DNA from: NVQY01 sp047639325
GTDB taxonomy: Bacteria > Pseudomonadota > Alphaproteobacteria > Rhodobacterales > Rhodobacteraceae
NCBI GenBank assembly: GCA_047639325.1
Contig: JBLINN010000007.1
Coordinates: 1 to 31,453, forward strand
Direction: 5' to 3'
DNA: 31,453 nucleotides
The notes beneath the pieces were generated by a model. The model had not been told where the DNA came from and did not search any database. It worked only from the letters and a program-made list of their open reading frames with translations. Shown in pieces: positions 24,978 to 31,453 of the stretch. A program made the position numbers and the translations under genes. The first letter of the stretch is position 1; every line of letters begins with the position of its first letter.

Positions 24978-25543
24978 CCAGCCATCCCTTCCCAGATAAA
25001 CGGGCTGTCAAAATCCGCCAGCAGTGGTGCCGCGGCGTCCTTATCCGACAGCACCGCCTCCTCGCTTAACCCCCAATCAACGCCAATATCCGGGTCGTCA
25101 AACCGCACCGCCCCGTCGCAATCGGGCGCGTAATAATCGGTGCATTTATACAAGATCTCGGTATTGGGCGCGCGCGTGGCAAAGCCATGCAGGCACCCTT
25201 GGGGCACCAGCAGCTGTTTGCCATTCTCGGCGCTCAGCTCAACCCCGACCCAAGCCCCATAGGTGGGGCTGCCTTTGCGAATATCGACCGCCACGTCAAA
25301 CAGCGCCCCCTGCCCGCAGCGCACCAGTTTATCCTGGGCATGCGGTGGCGCTTGAAAATGCAGGCCGCGCACGGTGTTCACGGTGGCGGACATCGAGTGA
25401 TTGTCCTGCATAAAATCCAGATCGATCCCATGCTCGGCCAGCCGCGCCCGGTTCCAGCTTTCGCTAAAAAACCCACGCGCATCGCCAAAGCGTTGCGGCG
25501 TCAGGATCAGTACCCCCGGCAGCGCCGTCTGTTCAATCTGCAT
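24974..25543 (-). CDS. rmlC: dTDP-4-dehydrorhamnose 3,5-epimerase
   Basis: The 189-aa cupin enzyme epimerises C3 and C5 of the 4-keto sugar. Family hallmarks are RFGDARGFFSESWN, FMQDNHSMS, VRGLHFQ (with the catalytic His), VDIRKGSPTYG and VPQGCLHGFAT. The start at 25543 has GGGAG 9 nt upstream and lies only 5 bp after the repA stop, so it should share the repA transcript. A longer in-frame start at 25642 inside repA is unlikely because family members begin at MQI. Confidence 0.96.
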   Translation of the reverse strand: MQIEQTALPGVLILTPQRFGDARGFFSESWNRARLAEHGIDLDFMQDNHSMSATVNTVRGLHFQAPPHAQDKLVRCGQGALFDVAVDIRKGSPTYGAWVGVELSAENGKQLLVPQGCLHGFATRAPNTEILYKCTDYYAPDCDGAVRFDDPDIGVDWGLSEEAVLSDKDAAAPLLADFDSPFIWEGMAG

Positions 25544-25548
25544 CGCCC

Positions 25549-26601
25549 TTATCTCCCGGCCCGTTTCTTCACCCAGCCTAAAAATGCCGCATCCGCATTG
25601 CGCAGACGTGGCCCGCCACTTTGGGCCCAGAACCCGCGCCACTCGGCCTCAAGCGCATAGATGTCTGCGCCCGGCATCAGCCCCCGCGCGTGCTCCAGCA
25701 CGGCACCACTCAGCACCGGCGCCGCCCCCGGCGGGCTGTCCAGCACCCGACCCTTTAGCGAGAACCGGATCAGATCGCCGGGCATTTCATCCATGTCGTA
25801 ATCGGGCAGGGTACAGGCGGCAATCATATCGCGCACCATCTTACGAAACACCCGCCGGGGCGACGCCGACCCGGATTTCTTCAGCAACGTGTCCACCGAC
25901 ACCGTCCAGCTTTCCTGCCGCCCGCAATGTTTGCGCGCCAATTCATACACCCGCCGTTCCAGCGGTTTGCGCAGGCGGAAATAATCCCGGCTCAGCGTCA
26001 GCACTGACCGCCCCAGCACCGCGCGATACAGCCAGTCCGACAGGGTGACCGACACGCTTAACATCCGCCCGCCGCGGCTTTTGCGCACGATCTCCCAGGA
26101 CTCGATCAGACCAAAACCGCTGGTGACCTCGACATCGCCGGTGACAATGTTGGTGGTAATCCGGGTCCCGGCCAGCCGCTCGAACGCCTCGCGCAACCGC
26201 CGATAGGCATCGCCCGACGTTTCGCGCCCGGTTGCCAGCAGCAGATCATGCGCCTTCAGCGTCAGCACCCGGCTGACACTGCGACCCGCATTCAGCGCCG
26301 CCATCAGCTGGCTGATGCAAAAGATCAGGATGTCTTTGTCGTGGATCGTCGCCAACCCGCGCATGCTGGGGGTCACGGTGATATCATTGCCATTATGGGT
26401 GTACTGCAGGATCCGCCGATCCGGCCGTGTGGCCAGTGAAAACAGCGGATGTTCCATGCTGGCAATATCATCCTTGGGGATCGCATCAAAGACATCGCAA
26501 AGGAAAAAATCACCCTGCTTATGGTGTCCGAGCATGCCAATACCCACACCGGCGCCCGCGCCCGTTAACCTTGCACTGCTCATGGTCGGTTTCCGACTCA
26601 T
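25549..26601 (-). CDS. repA: Plasmid replication initiator, RPA/RepA family
   Basis: The 350-aa product belongs to the replication initiator protein A family (RPA), used by one class of roseobacter plasmids. The conserved block at 30-100 (DFFLCDVFDAIPKDDIASME ... ILQYTHNGNDITVTPSMRG ... DKDILIFCISQLM) is diagnostic. A winged-helix-like part follows (GDAYRRLREAFERLAGTRI). It should bind the upstream iterons and start replication; one iteron copy overlaps its own start, suggesting self-repression. An alternative ATG at 26583 has a better GGAAA site. The gene is divergent from parA and reads straight into rmlC. Confidence 0.93.
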   Translation of the reverse strand: MSRKPTMSSARLTGAGAGVGIGMLGHHKQGDFFLCDVFDAIPKDDIASMEHPLFSLATRPDRRILQYTHNGNDITVTPSMRGLATIHDKDILIFCISQLMAALNAGRSVSRVLTLKAHDLLLATGRETSGDAYRRLREAFERLAGTRITTNIVTGDVEVTSGFGLIESWEIVRKSRGGRMLSVSVTLSDWLYRAVLGRSVLTLSRDYFRLRKPLERRVYELARKHCGRQESWTVSVDTLLKKSGSASPRRVFRKMVRDMIAACTLPDYDMDEMPGDLIRFSLKGRVLDSPPGAAPVLSGAVLEHARGLMPGADIYALEAEWRGFWAQSGGPRLRNADAAFLGWVKKRAGR

Positions 26602-26930
26602 CTTATCGTGGTTTCAATGACGCCCACCCTAAAGTTATCCACAAGTCCCGGCAACGGGGGTTTGGATTCACCTTATCGGGGGTTCAGAGTCACTCTTTCG
26701 GGGGTTCGGAATCACCACGGCGGAAAATTTTGGCGGAAAACCATTTTATTTCAATGGCCTGTGTAATACGCTCCATCCCCGTAACTATAAGATAACACAA
26801 ATATAACAGGCAAAAAAATCGCCATTGCCAGAATTTTGCGCTATATTCCCGACATCACCCATTGCATTTTCTAAAGAAACCCTACAAAAATTCAACGTTA
26901 TGCGCGTTTTCCTTCCATATGCTGCCTTTT
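26598..26930. other. Probable replication origin: iterons, DnaA box and AT-rich stretch
   Basis: The 18-mer TCACCTTATCGGGGGTTC at 26668 recurs as TCACTCTTTCGGGGGTTC at 26690, exactly 22 bp on. Degenerate copies lie in the same 22-bp phase at 26646 and 26712. A further copy, TCATCTTATCGTGGTTTC (26598-26615), overlaps the repA start. A perfect DnaA box TTATCCACA is at 26635-26643. GGCGGAAAA occurs twice (26719, 26732), then about 190 bp of AT-rich DNA leads to parA. This is the layout of an iteron-controlled theta origin. Confidence 0.8.
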
Positions 26931-26969
26931 GTGCTATCCTGCCAAAAACACGGCATATTGAGCAGCTAG

Positions 26970-28385
26970 ATGGCTAAAGACAGCGCCAAGGCAGGCACCC
27001 CCCTGCCCCCCTATTTCAACATCGATCCTGACATGGCCCTGGCCGATCTGGAAGGCCCCGCCGATACCAGCGGCTTTGCCCAGATCGCACAAGCTTGTGC
27101 GCGCGGGCGCGCCGATCTGTCCAGCCGGGGAATGAACGAAGACGGGCGCAAGACCTTGCGGCTGTTTTCCACTTGGGAGATCACCCGCTATCTGATCCCG
27201 ATTGCCAGCGCCCATTTCCGCCGGGTGCTGAAAGCCAACCCAGACCTGCCGCAAGGCCAAAGCGAAACCGACGGCGGCGCTAAATGGTTCACCCTGGACG
27301 AGGTGCTGCGCCTGCGCGGCCATTTCGCCGCCGAGGGATCACGCGCCAAGGAATACGCCCCCTACCGCCCTGCTGGCCTGCCCGCGAAAATGGTCGCCGT
27401 GGCCAATTTCAAAGGCGGGGTTGGCAAGACGTCAACGGCGGCGCATCTGGCGATGTCCGCAGCCCTTGATGGCTACAAGGTGCTGGTGATTGATCTGGAT
27501 TCCCAAGGCTCGATGACCTCGATCTTTGGCGGTAAGGTCGATGATGAATGGAATACCGCTTTCCCGATCCTGGCGCGCCATTACGGCGAGCATCTGCGCG
27601 CTGACAATCAGCGCCGCCTTGACCGGGGCGATGCCCCACAGCCGCTGGATGAATCTTTGACTGCCGCGCTGGATATGACCTGTACGGATGTGATTCAGCC
27701 AACCCACTGGCCCAATATCGACCTGATCGGCGCGCAGCTAAATCTTTACTGGGCCGAATTCCAGATCCCGGTCTGGCGGATGGCGGCCCGCGGCTGGAAA
27801 CTGTGGGATGCGCTGGCCGACCGGCTGGCGACAGATGGCGTGCTGGATCAATATGATCTGGTGTTCATCGACACGCCCCCCGCCCTTGGCTACCTGACAA
27901 TCAACGGGTTGGCGGCTGCAGATATCCTGCTGGTACCGCTGGGCGCTTCGTTCCTGGAATTCGACTCTACGGGGCGGTTTTTCGACATGCTGCATTCGAC
28001 CTTTGCCAGCATTGAAGACGGCGAAAACACCGCCGCCCGCGCCTTGGGCCGGCCCGAAATGGGCTTTGAATGGGATGCGGTGCGCGCGGTGATCACCCGC
28101 TATGACGGCGCCCAACAGGGCGAGCTGGCAGCGCTGATGCAGGCCTATCTGGGCCAAACCCTGTCACCGCACCGTCAGGATTTCACCGCGCTGATCGGCC
28201 AGGCGGGCGAGCAGGTGAATGGCATCTACGAGGCCGATTACCGCGATTTCAACCGCGAGACCTATGCCAGAGGCCGCGAAACCTTTGATTCCACCTATGC
28301 GTCGTTCAAGCGGCTGTTGCTGGGCATCTGGCGTCAGGCAGAGCTGAAGGCAGAACAGGCGCGCGACGAAAAACACCCTTTATAG
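26970..28385 (+). CDS. parA: Plasmid partition ATPase ParA (with N-terminal DNA-binding domain)
   Basis: The 471-aa product is a type Ia-like ParA that moves plasmid copies apart using ATP. An N-terminal region (about 30-130) with a helix-turn-helix-like part (FSTWEITRYL, WFTLDEVLRLR) suggests operon autoregulation. The deviant Walker A KGGVGKTST is at 148-156, followed by VIDLDSQGS and FIDTPPALG as Walker A' and B. It is divergent from repA across the origin. parB follows after 39 bp. Confidence 0.95.
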   Translation: MAKDSAKAGTPLPPYFNIDPDMALADLEGPADTSGFAQIAQACARGRADLSSRGMNEDGRKTLRLFSTWEITRYLIPIASAHFRRVLKANPDLPQGQSETDGGAKWFTLDEVLRLRGHFAAEGSRAKEYAPYRPAGLPAKMVAVANFKGGVGKTSTAAHLAMSAALDGYKVLVIDLDSQGSMTSIFGGKVDDEWNTAFPILARHYGEHLRADNQRRLDRGDAPQPLDESLTAALDMTCTDVIQPTHWPNIDLIGAQLNLYWAEFQIPVWRMAARGWKLWDALADRLATDGVLDQYDLVFIDTPPALGYLTINGLAAADILLVPLGASFLEFDSTGRFFDMLHSTFASIEDGENTAARALGRPEMGFEWDAVRAVITRYDGAQQGELAALMQAYLGQTLSPHRQDFTALIGQAGEQVNGIYEADYRDFNRETYARGRETFDSTYASFKRLLLGIWRQAELKAEQARDEKHPL

Positions 28386-28401
28386 GGTCTGGTATAGACC
28401 C
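28385..28401. promoter_or_regulatory. Inverted repeat between parA and parB
   Basis: GGGTCT (28385-28390) and AGACCC (28396-28401) flank GGTAT. The repeat begins on the last base of the parA stop and ends 23 bp before parB. It could be a partition or regulatory site, or a small transcript hairpin. Confidence 0.4.
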
Positions 28402-28424
28402 ACAAAGGTACAGGAGGACGGCAT

Positions 28425-29615
28425 ATGGCCAAACGCAAACGACTGACCCCGGCCCAACCCGGCTTTCTGGGTGCCCCCCCGCAACAGCCACACCCCGAGA
28501 CATCCTCGGCGGCCCCGACATCGCTGACGGCCCCGCCAATCGCCCCCCCGATCGCCCCAATCGCCCAGGTCGCCGGTGACAGCGCCATCCGCGCCGCCCT
28601 GGACGAGGTCAGCGGCGTCTTGCAGGACGCCCGCAGCCAGGGCCGGATGGTCGAGGTCCTGCCGCTGGACAGCATTGATCAGGGCTATCTGATGCGCGAC
28701 CGGCTGGTGCAGGACGAAGAGGAAATGCAGGCGCTGATGGACAGTCTGTTTGCGCGCGGCCAGCAAACCCCGATCGAGGTGATCGCCCTGCCGGATCCGG
28801 ACGTGCCGGGGGGAACGCGTTATGGGCTGATTTCCGGCTGGCGGCGGCTGACGGCGCTGAACCGGCTGTACAACCGGTTCGAGGATCATCAGGCTGATCA
28901 GGATCGCTTTGCCACGGTCAAGGCGCTGGTGATCAACCCGGGCAGCGCCCGTGAGGCCTATGTGGCGATGGTCGAGGAAAACGAGATCCGGGTCAATCTC
29001 AGCCTTTATGAACGCGCCCGGATTACCCTGCGCGCGATGCACGAAGAAATCTATCCTACCACCCGCGCCGCCTTGCAGGGATTGTTTGGCAGCACCACAA
29101 GGTCCAAACGGTCCAAAATAGGCACGTTTGTGGCGCTGGTCGAGGCGCTGGACAGTTCCCTGCGCCATCCCACCGCGATCCCGGAAAAGTTGGGCCTGGG
29201 GCTGGCGCGCGAGATTGCGCGCGACCATGAATTTACCAAAAACCTTAAGGTTAGACTCAGATCAAAGCCCCCCGAGACTCTCGAGGCCGAGCTAAATATT
29301 TTATCCGCCGCCGTCGCAGCTGCTGTCGAGGCAGAGGCCAAATCAGGAACTGGTGCGGGGCCCGGTGCGGGGGGGCAGCAACCGCTCCCCTACCCTCTGC
29401 GCACGCCAACGCCGCCGCCCATCACTCCGCGTCCCCGGGTCCGGTCGACAGGGCCGGAATATGCGGTGAATGAGCGGGTTACAAAACAGGTGGCGGGTGG
29501 CATTCAGCTGTCCTTTACCCGCGATCAAAACCGGATAGAGCTGACCGGCCCCGGGGTCAGCGATACCCTGCACGAGGCGTTGCAGGACTGGCTAAAGTCC
29601 CGGTCCCGGCAATAA
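28425..29615 (+). CDS. parB: Plasmid partition DNA-binding protein ParB
   Basis: The 396-aa product binds parS and bridges it to ParA. After a Pro-rich N-terminus (1-50), the ParB/Srx nuclease-like CTP-binding fold includes GLISGWRRLTAL (134-145), equivalent to the GERR box, and EENEIRVNLSLYERA. A helix-turn-helix region follows (STTRSKRSKIGTFVALVEAL). The C-terminal part (about 300-396) is Pro/Gly-rich and then ends in a short dimerisation-like segment. An AGGAGG site lies 8 nt before the ATG. A candidate parS palindrome lies 20 bp past its stop. Confidence 0.94.
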   Translation: MAKRKRLTPAQPGFLGAPPQQPHPETSSAAPTSLTAPPIAPPIAPIAQVAGDSAIRAALDEVSGVLQDARSQGRMVEVLPLDSIDQGYLMRDRLVQDEEEMQALMDSLFARGQQTPIEVIALPDPDVPGGTRYGLISGWRRLTALNRLYNRFEDHQADQDRFATVKALVINPGSAREAYVAMVEENEIRVNLSLYERARITLRAMHEEIYPTTRAALQGLFGSTTRSKRSKIGTFVALVEALDSSLRHPTAIPEKLGLGLAREIARDHEFTKNLKVRLRSKPPETLEAELNILSAAVAAAVEAEAKSGTGAGPGAGGQQPLPYPLRTPTPPPITPRPRVRSTGPEYAVNERVTKQVAGGIQLSFTRDQNRIELTGPGVSDTLHEALQDWLKSRSRQ

Positions 29616-29635
29616 AGGTCAGCATTACTGCCCCA

Positions 29636-29655
29636 TTGTTTCGCGCGCGAAACAA
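29636..29655. promoter_or_regulatory. Candidate parS centromere: perfect 20-bp palindrome
   Basis: TTGTTTCGCGCGCGAAACAA is a perfect palindrome 20 bp after the parB stop. Its outer TGTTTC/GAAACA arms equal those of the chromosomal parS consensus TGTTTCACGTGAAACA, with GCGCGC in place of the central ACGT. No second full copy was seen in the window. Confidence 0.7.
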
Positions 29656-29771
29656 ATCTCTGGAAGCCATTGAAAACAAACGACTCTGCCTCTTCCAATT
29701 TCAGAATTTGACACTGGGTTTGACATGGCGCCGGTTTTTCGGGAGGTGTGCCCACTAAAAAGGCAAGATGC

Positions 29772-30824
29772 ATGACTCAGGTGACGTCCCAAACCCCCTC
29801 CCCGCCCCGGCTTGTCGCTGTGGTGGTGACCTATAATCGCCTGGACAAACTGCGCCATACGCTGGCCCGGTTGCTGGCAACCCCGGTGGCGGATTTGGAT
29901 GCGGTGGTGGTGGTCAATAACGCCTCGGATGATGGCACCGGGGCCTGGCTGGACGGGTTGGGCGACCCGCGCCTGGTGGTGCATCACTGCGCGCATAACA
30001 GCGGCGGGGCAGGCGGGTTCGAGACCGGGATGCGGCTGGTGGTGGACCGGATGGATCCCGACTGGGTCGTGGTGATGGATGACGACGCGCGCCCCTTGCC
30101 CGGTGCGATGGCAGCGTTTCACGCGCTGGACAAGGATCAATGGGAGGCGGTGGCGGCAGCGGTCTATTTCCCCAATGGCGAGATCTGCGAGATGAATCGC
30201 CCGTCGCGCAACCCATTCTGGCACTGGACCGAATTTCGCCGCACCCTTCTGGGCGGTGGTCGCAGTGGGTTTCACATCATGCCCGCGGATTACACCGGAC
30301 CTGGTCGCGCGGTCGACGTGGCATCCTTTGTGGGGCTGTTCGTTTCACGCGCCGCCATTGCCCGAGTGGGGTTCCCGGACGGGCGGCTGTTTGTCTATGG
30401 CGAGGACGGGCTGTACACGCTGGGCCTGACGGCGGCAGGCGGGCAGATCGGGTTTGAACCCGCTGTGCAGTTCGAACATGACCTGTCGACTTTTGAGGGC
30501 CAAAGAGGCCGCTTTCGGCCCTTGTGGAAGGTCTATTATTACCACCGAAACCTGATGCTTCTCTATCATATGGCCGCTGGCTGGATGTTCTGGCCGGCGC
30601 TGCTGGTGGTGCTGCCGAAATGGCTGTCAAAGGTCCGACATCACTCTGGTGACCGGGCTGCTTATCTGCGGCTTCTAGGCCACGCGGTGCGCGACGGCTT
30701 GATCGGACGTACCGGGGTGGACCACGAGATGGTGTTGGCACTGGCTGGGGTGAAAGCGGTCGTTGATCCGGCTTCGCAGTCTACCGGTTCAGAATATCCC
30801 GGTGATAGCGCCCCAAAAGAATAA
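29772..30824 (+). CDS. Family-2 glycosyltransferase, possible galactofuranosyl- or rhamnosyltransferase
   Basis: The 350-aa product is a GT-A fold glycosyltransferase: VVVTYNR (17-23), VVVVNNASDDGT, GGAGGF (78-83) and the metal-binding DDD at 103-105. The GGAGGF segment and late YYHRNLMLLY resemble GlfT-like and rhamnosyl GT2 enzymes, which fits the presence of glf and rml genes, but the donor is not proven. It has one C-terminal hydrophobic stretch (about 275-290). The start at 29772 has AAAGG 8 nt upstream; a GTG at 29748 is less likely. Its last 44 bp overlap the convergent permease gene. Confidence 0.88.
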   Translation: MTQVTSQTPSPPRLVAVVVTYNRLDKLRHTLARLLATPVADLDAVVVVNNASDDGTGAWLDGLGDPRLVVHHCAHNSGGAGGFETGMRLVVDRMDPDWVVVMDDDARPLPGAMAAFHALDKDQWEAVAAAVYFPNGEICEMNRPSRNPFWHWTEFRRTLLGGGRSGFHIMPADYTGPGRAVDVASFVGLFVSRAAIARVGFPDGRLFVYGEDGLYTLGLTAAGGQIGFEPAVQFEHDLSTFEGQRGRFRPLWKVYYYHRNLMLLYHMAAGWMFWPALLVVLPKWLSKVRHHSGDRAAYLRLLGHAVRDGLIGRTGVDHEMVLALAGVKAVVDPASQSTGSEYPGDSAPKE

Positions 30825-31453
30825 GCCCCATCGTCAGGCTGATCAGCCCGCAGGCAATAACATAGGTCGGGCTGATATATTGCGGCGCATACATCGAAAA
30901 CACCCCGGTGCGCATCAACCCGGTCAGGTGGACCAGCGGGTTGAACCACAAGATATCCTGGGCAAAGGGCGGCAGCTGTTCATAGATGTAAATCACCCCC
31001 GACGCGAGGAACAGTGGCCGGGTGACGATTGACCAGATCACCTCCCAAATCGGGAACAGACCCATCAGCGCACAATTCAGGACCCCGACCCCCAGCGCCA
31101 ACTGCATCGATAAGGTGATGGCCAGGATCAGCGGCGGGGTATCGAGGATGGCCCGTGTGTTGACCACCAGCAGAATACCGCTGAGCAGGATAACGGTGAT
31201 CAGGATGCCGGTCAGGCTGTTCAACAGAAACCGCCCCAGCACGGCATCTATCCAGGTGACGGCGGGGTATTGCAACAACGGTTTGGAAAACAGGATGCTT
31301 TTGGACACCGTGCCCGACACGGTCTGATACAGGTTGAACGGCAGATAACCGGTTGCATAGAATAGCAAAAAGCTGGTGCCCAGCGACGGCGTGCGCATCA
31401 CCAGCGAAAACCCGACACTCAGCACCAGGATAGCGGCCAGCGGTTCCAGGATG
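30781..31453 (-). CDS. kpsM: Polysaccharide ABC transporter permease, KpsM/Wzm type (3' part)
   Basis: This is the C-terminal portion of the gene that starts at 340 and crosses the circle junction. The frame stays open to base 31453, which corresponds to base 176 of the left copy. It encodes several hydrophobic helices (LLFYATGYLPFNLY, SLTGILITVILLSGILLVV, LILAITLSMQLALGVGVLN, PLFLASGVIYIY) and the family segment WFNPLVHLTGLMRTGVF near the end. The stop is TAG at 30781. The 3' end overlaps the convergent glycosyltransferase gene by 44 bp. Confidence 0.9.
   Translation of the reverse strand, partial: ILEPLAAILVLSVGFSLVMRTPSLGTSFLLFYATGYLPFNLYQTVSGTVSKSILFSKPLLQYPAVTWIDAVLGRFLLNSLTGILITVILLSGILLVVNTRAILDTPPLILAITLSMQLALGVGVLNCALMGLFPIWEVIWSIVTRPLFLASGVIYIYEQLPPFAQDILWFNPLVHLTGLMRTGVFSMYAPQYISPTYVIACGLISLTMGLILLGRYHRDILNR
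31278..31453. repeat. Right copy of the terminal overlap
   Basis: This copy equals bases 1-176 except at 31405 (c for a). It marks the circular closure point. Confidence 0.93.

Overview
The window is a complete small circular plasmid written as a line. Its last 176 bases (31278-31453) repeat its first 176 (1-176) with one mismatch (base 128 is a, base 31405 is c). Joining them gives a circle of 31,277 bp and restores an intact ABC-transporter permease gene across the junction. Gene content and style point to a roseobacter-group alphaproteobacterium (Rhodobacteraceae): GC-rich DNA, a replication initiator of the RPA/RepA family found on roseobacter plasmids, a DUF2793 protein, a YjbE/F/H set and ATGA-coupled genes. 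The assignment rests on recognised families, not on a database search.

Replication and partition lie at 25549-29655: repA (minus strand), an iteron and DnaA-box origin upstream of it (26598-26930), divergent parA and parB, and a perfect 20-bp palindrome just after parB that looks like a parS site. No relaxase, conjugation, toxin-antitoxin or transposase gene was seen.

Almost everything else builds or exports a surface polysaccharide. rmlC starts 5 bp after the repA stop, followed by rmlB, rmlD and rmlA, for dTDP-L-rhamnose. A second minus-strand block (8412-2606) holds gmd, an atypical SDR, fcl, manC and glf, for GDP-mannose, GDP-L-fucose and UDP-galactofuranose. A WbpM/PglF-type membrane dehydratase (16486-18363), an ExoY-type initiating sugar transferase (19198-19812), an epimerase-like protein (19809-20735) and a family-2 glycosyltransferase (29772-30824) complete the biosynthetic set. 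Export parts are an ABC transporter (permease across the junction, ATPase 1872-2525), an inner-membrane KpsE-type protein (432-1856), a Wza/KpsD-type outer-membrane lipoprotein (20829-21944) and YjbH, YjbF and a YjbE-like small protein (16308-12710).

Two divergently transcribed genes at 8617-12542 encode probable cell-surface or secreted proteins: a DUF2793 plus pyocin-knob-like protein and an RTX calcium-binding protein. A decayed FMN-reductase gene lies at 18724-19195. The plasmid therefore resembles the rhamnose-operon RepA 'biofilm plasmids' described in roseobacters, but is compact and also carries fucose and galactofuranose pathways. Polymerising and lipid-anchor enzymes (Wzy, Wzx, KpsC, KpsS), phosphomannomutase and type I secretion genes were not seen and would have to come from elsewhere in the genome.
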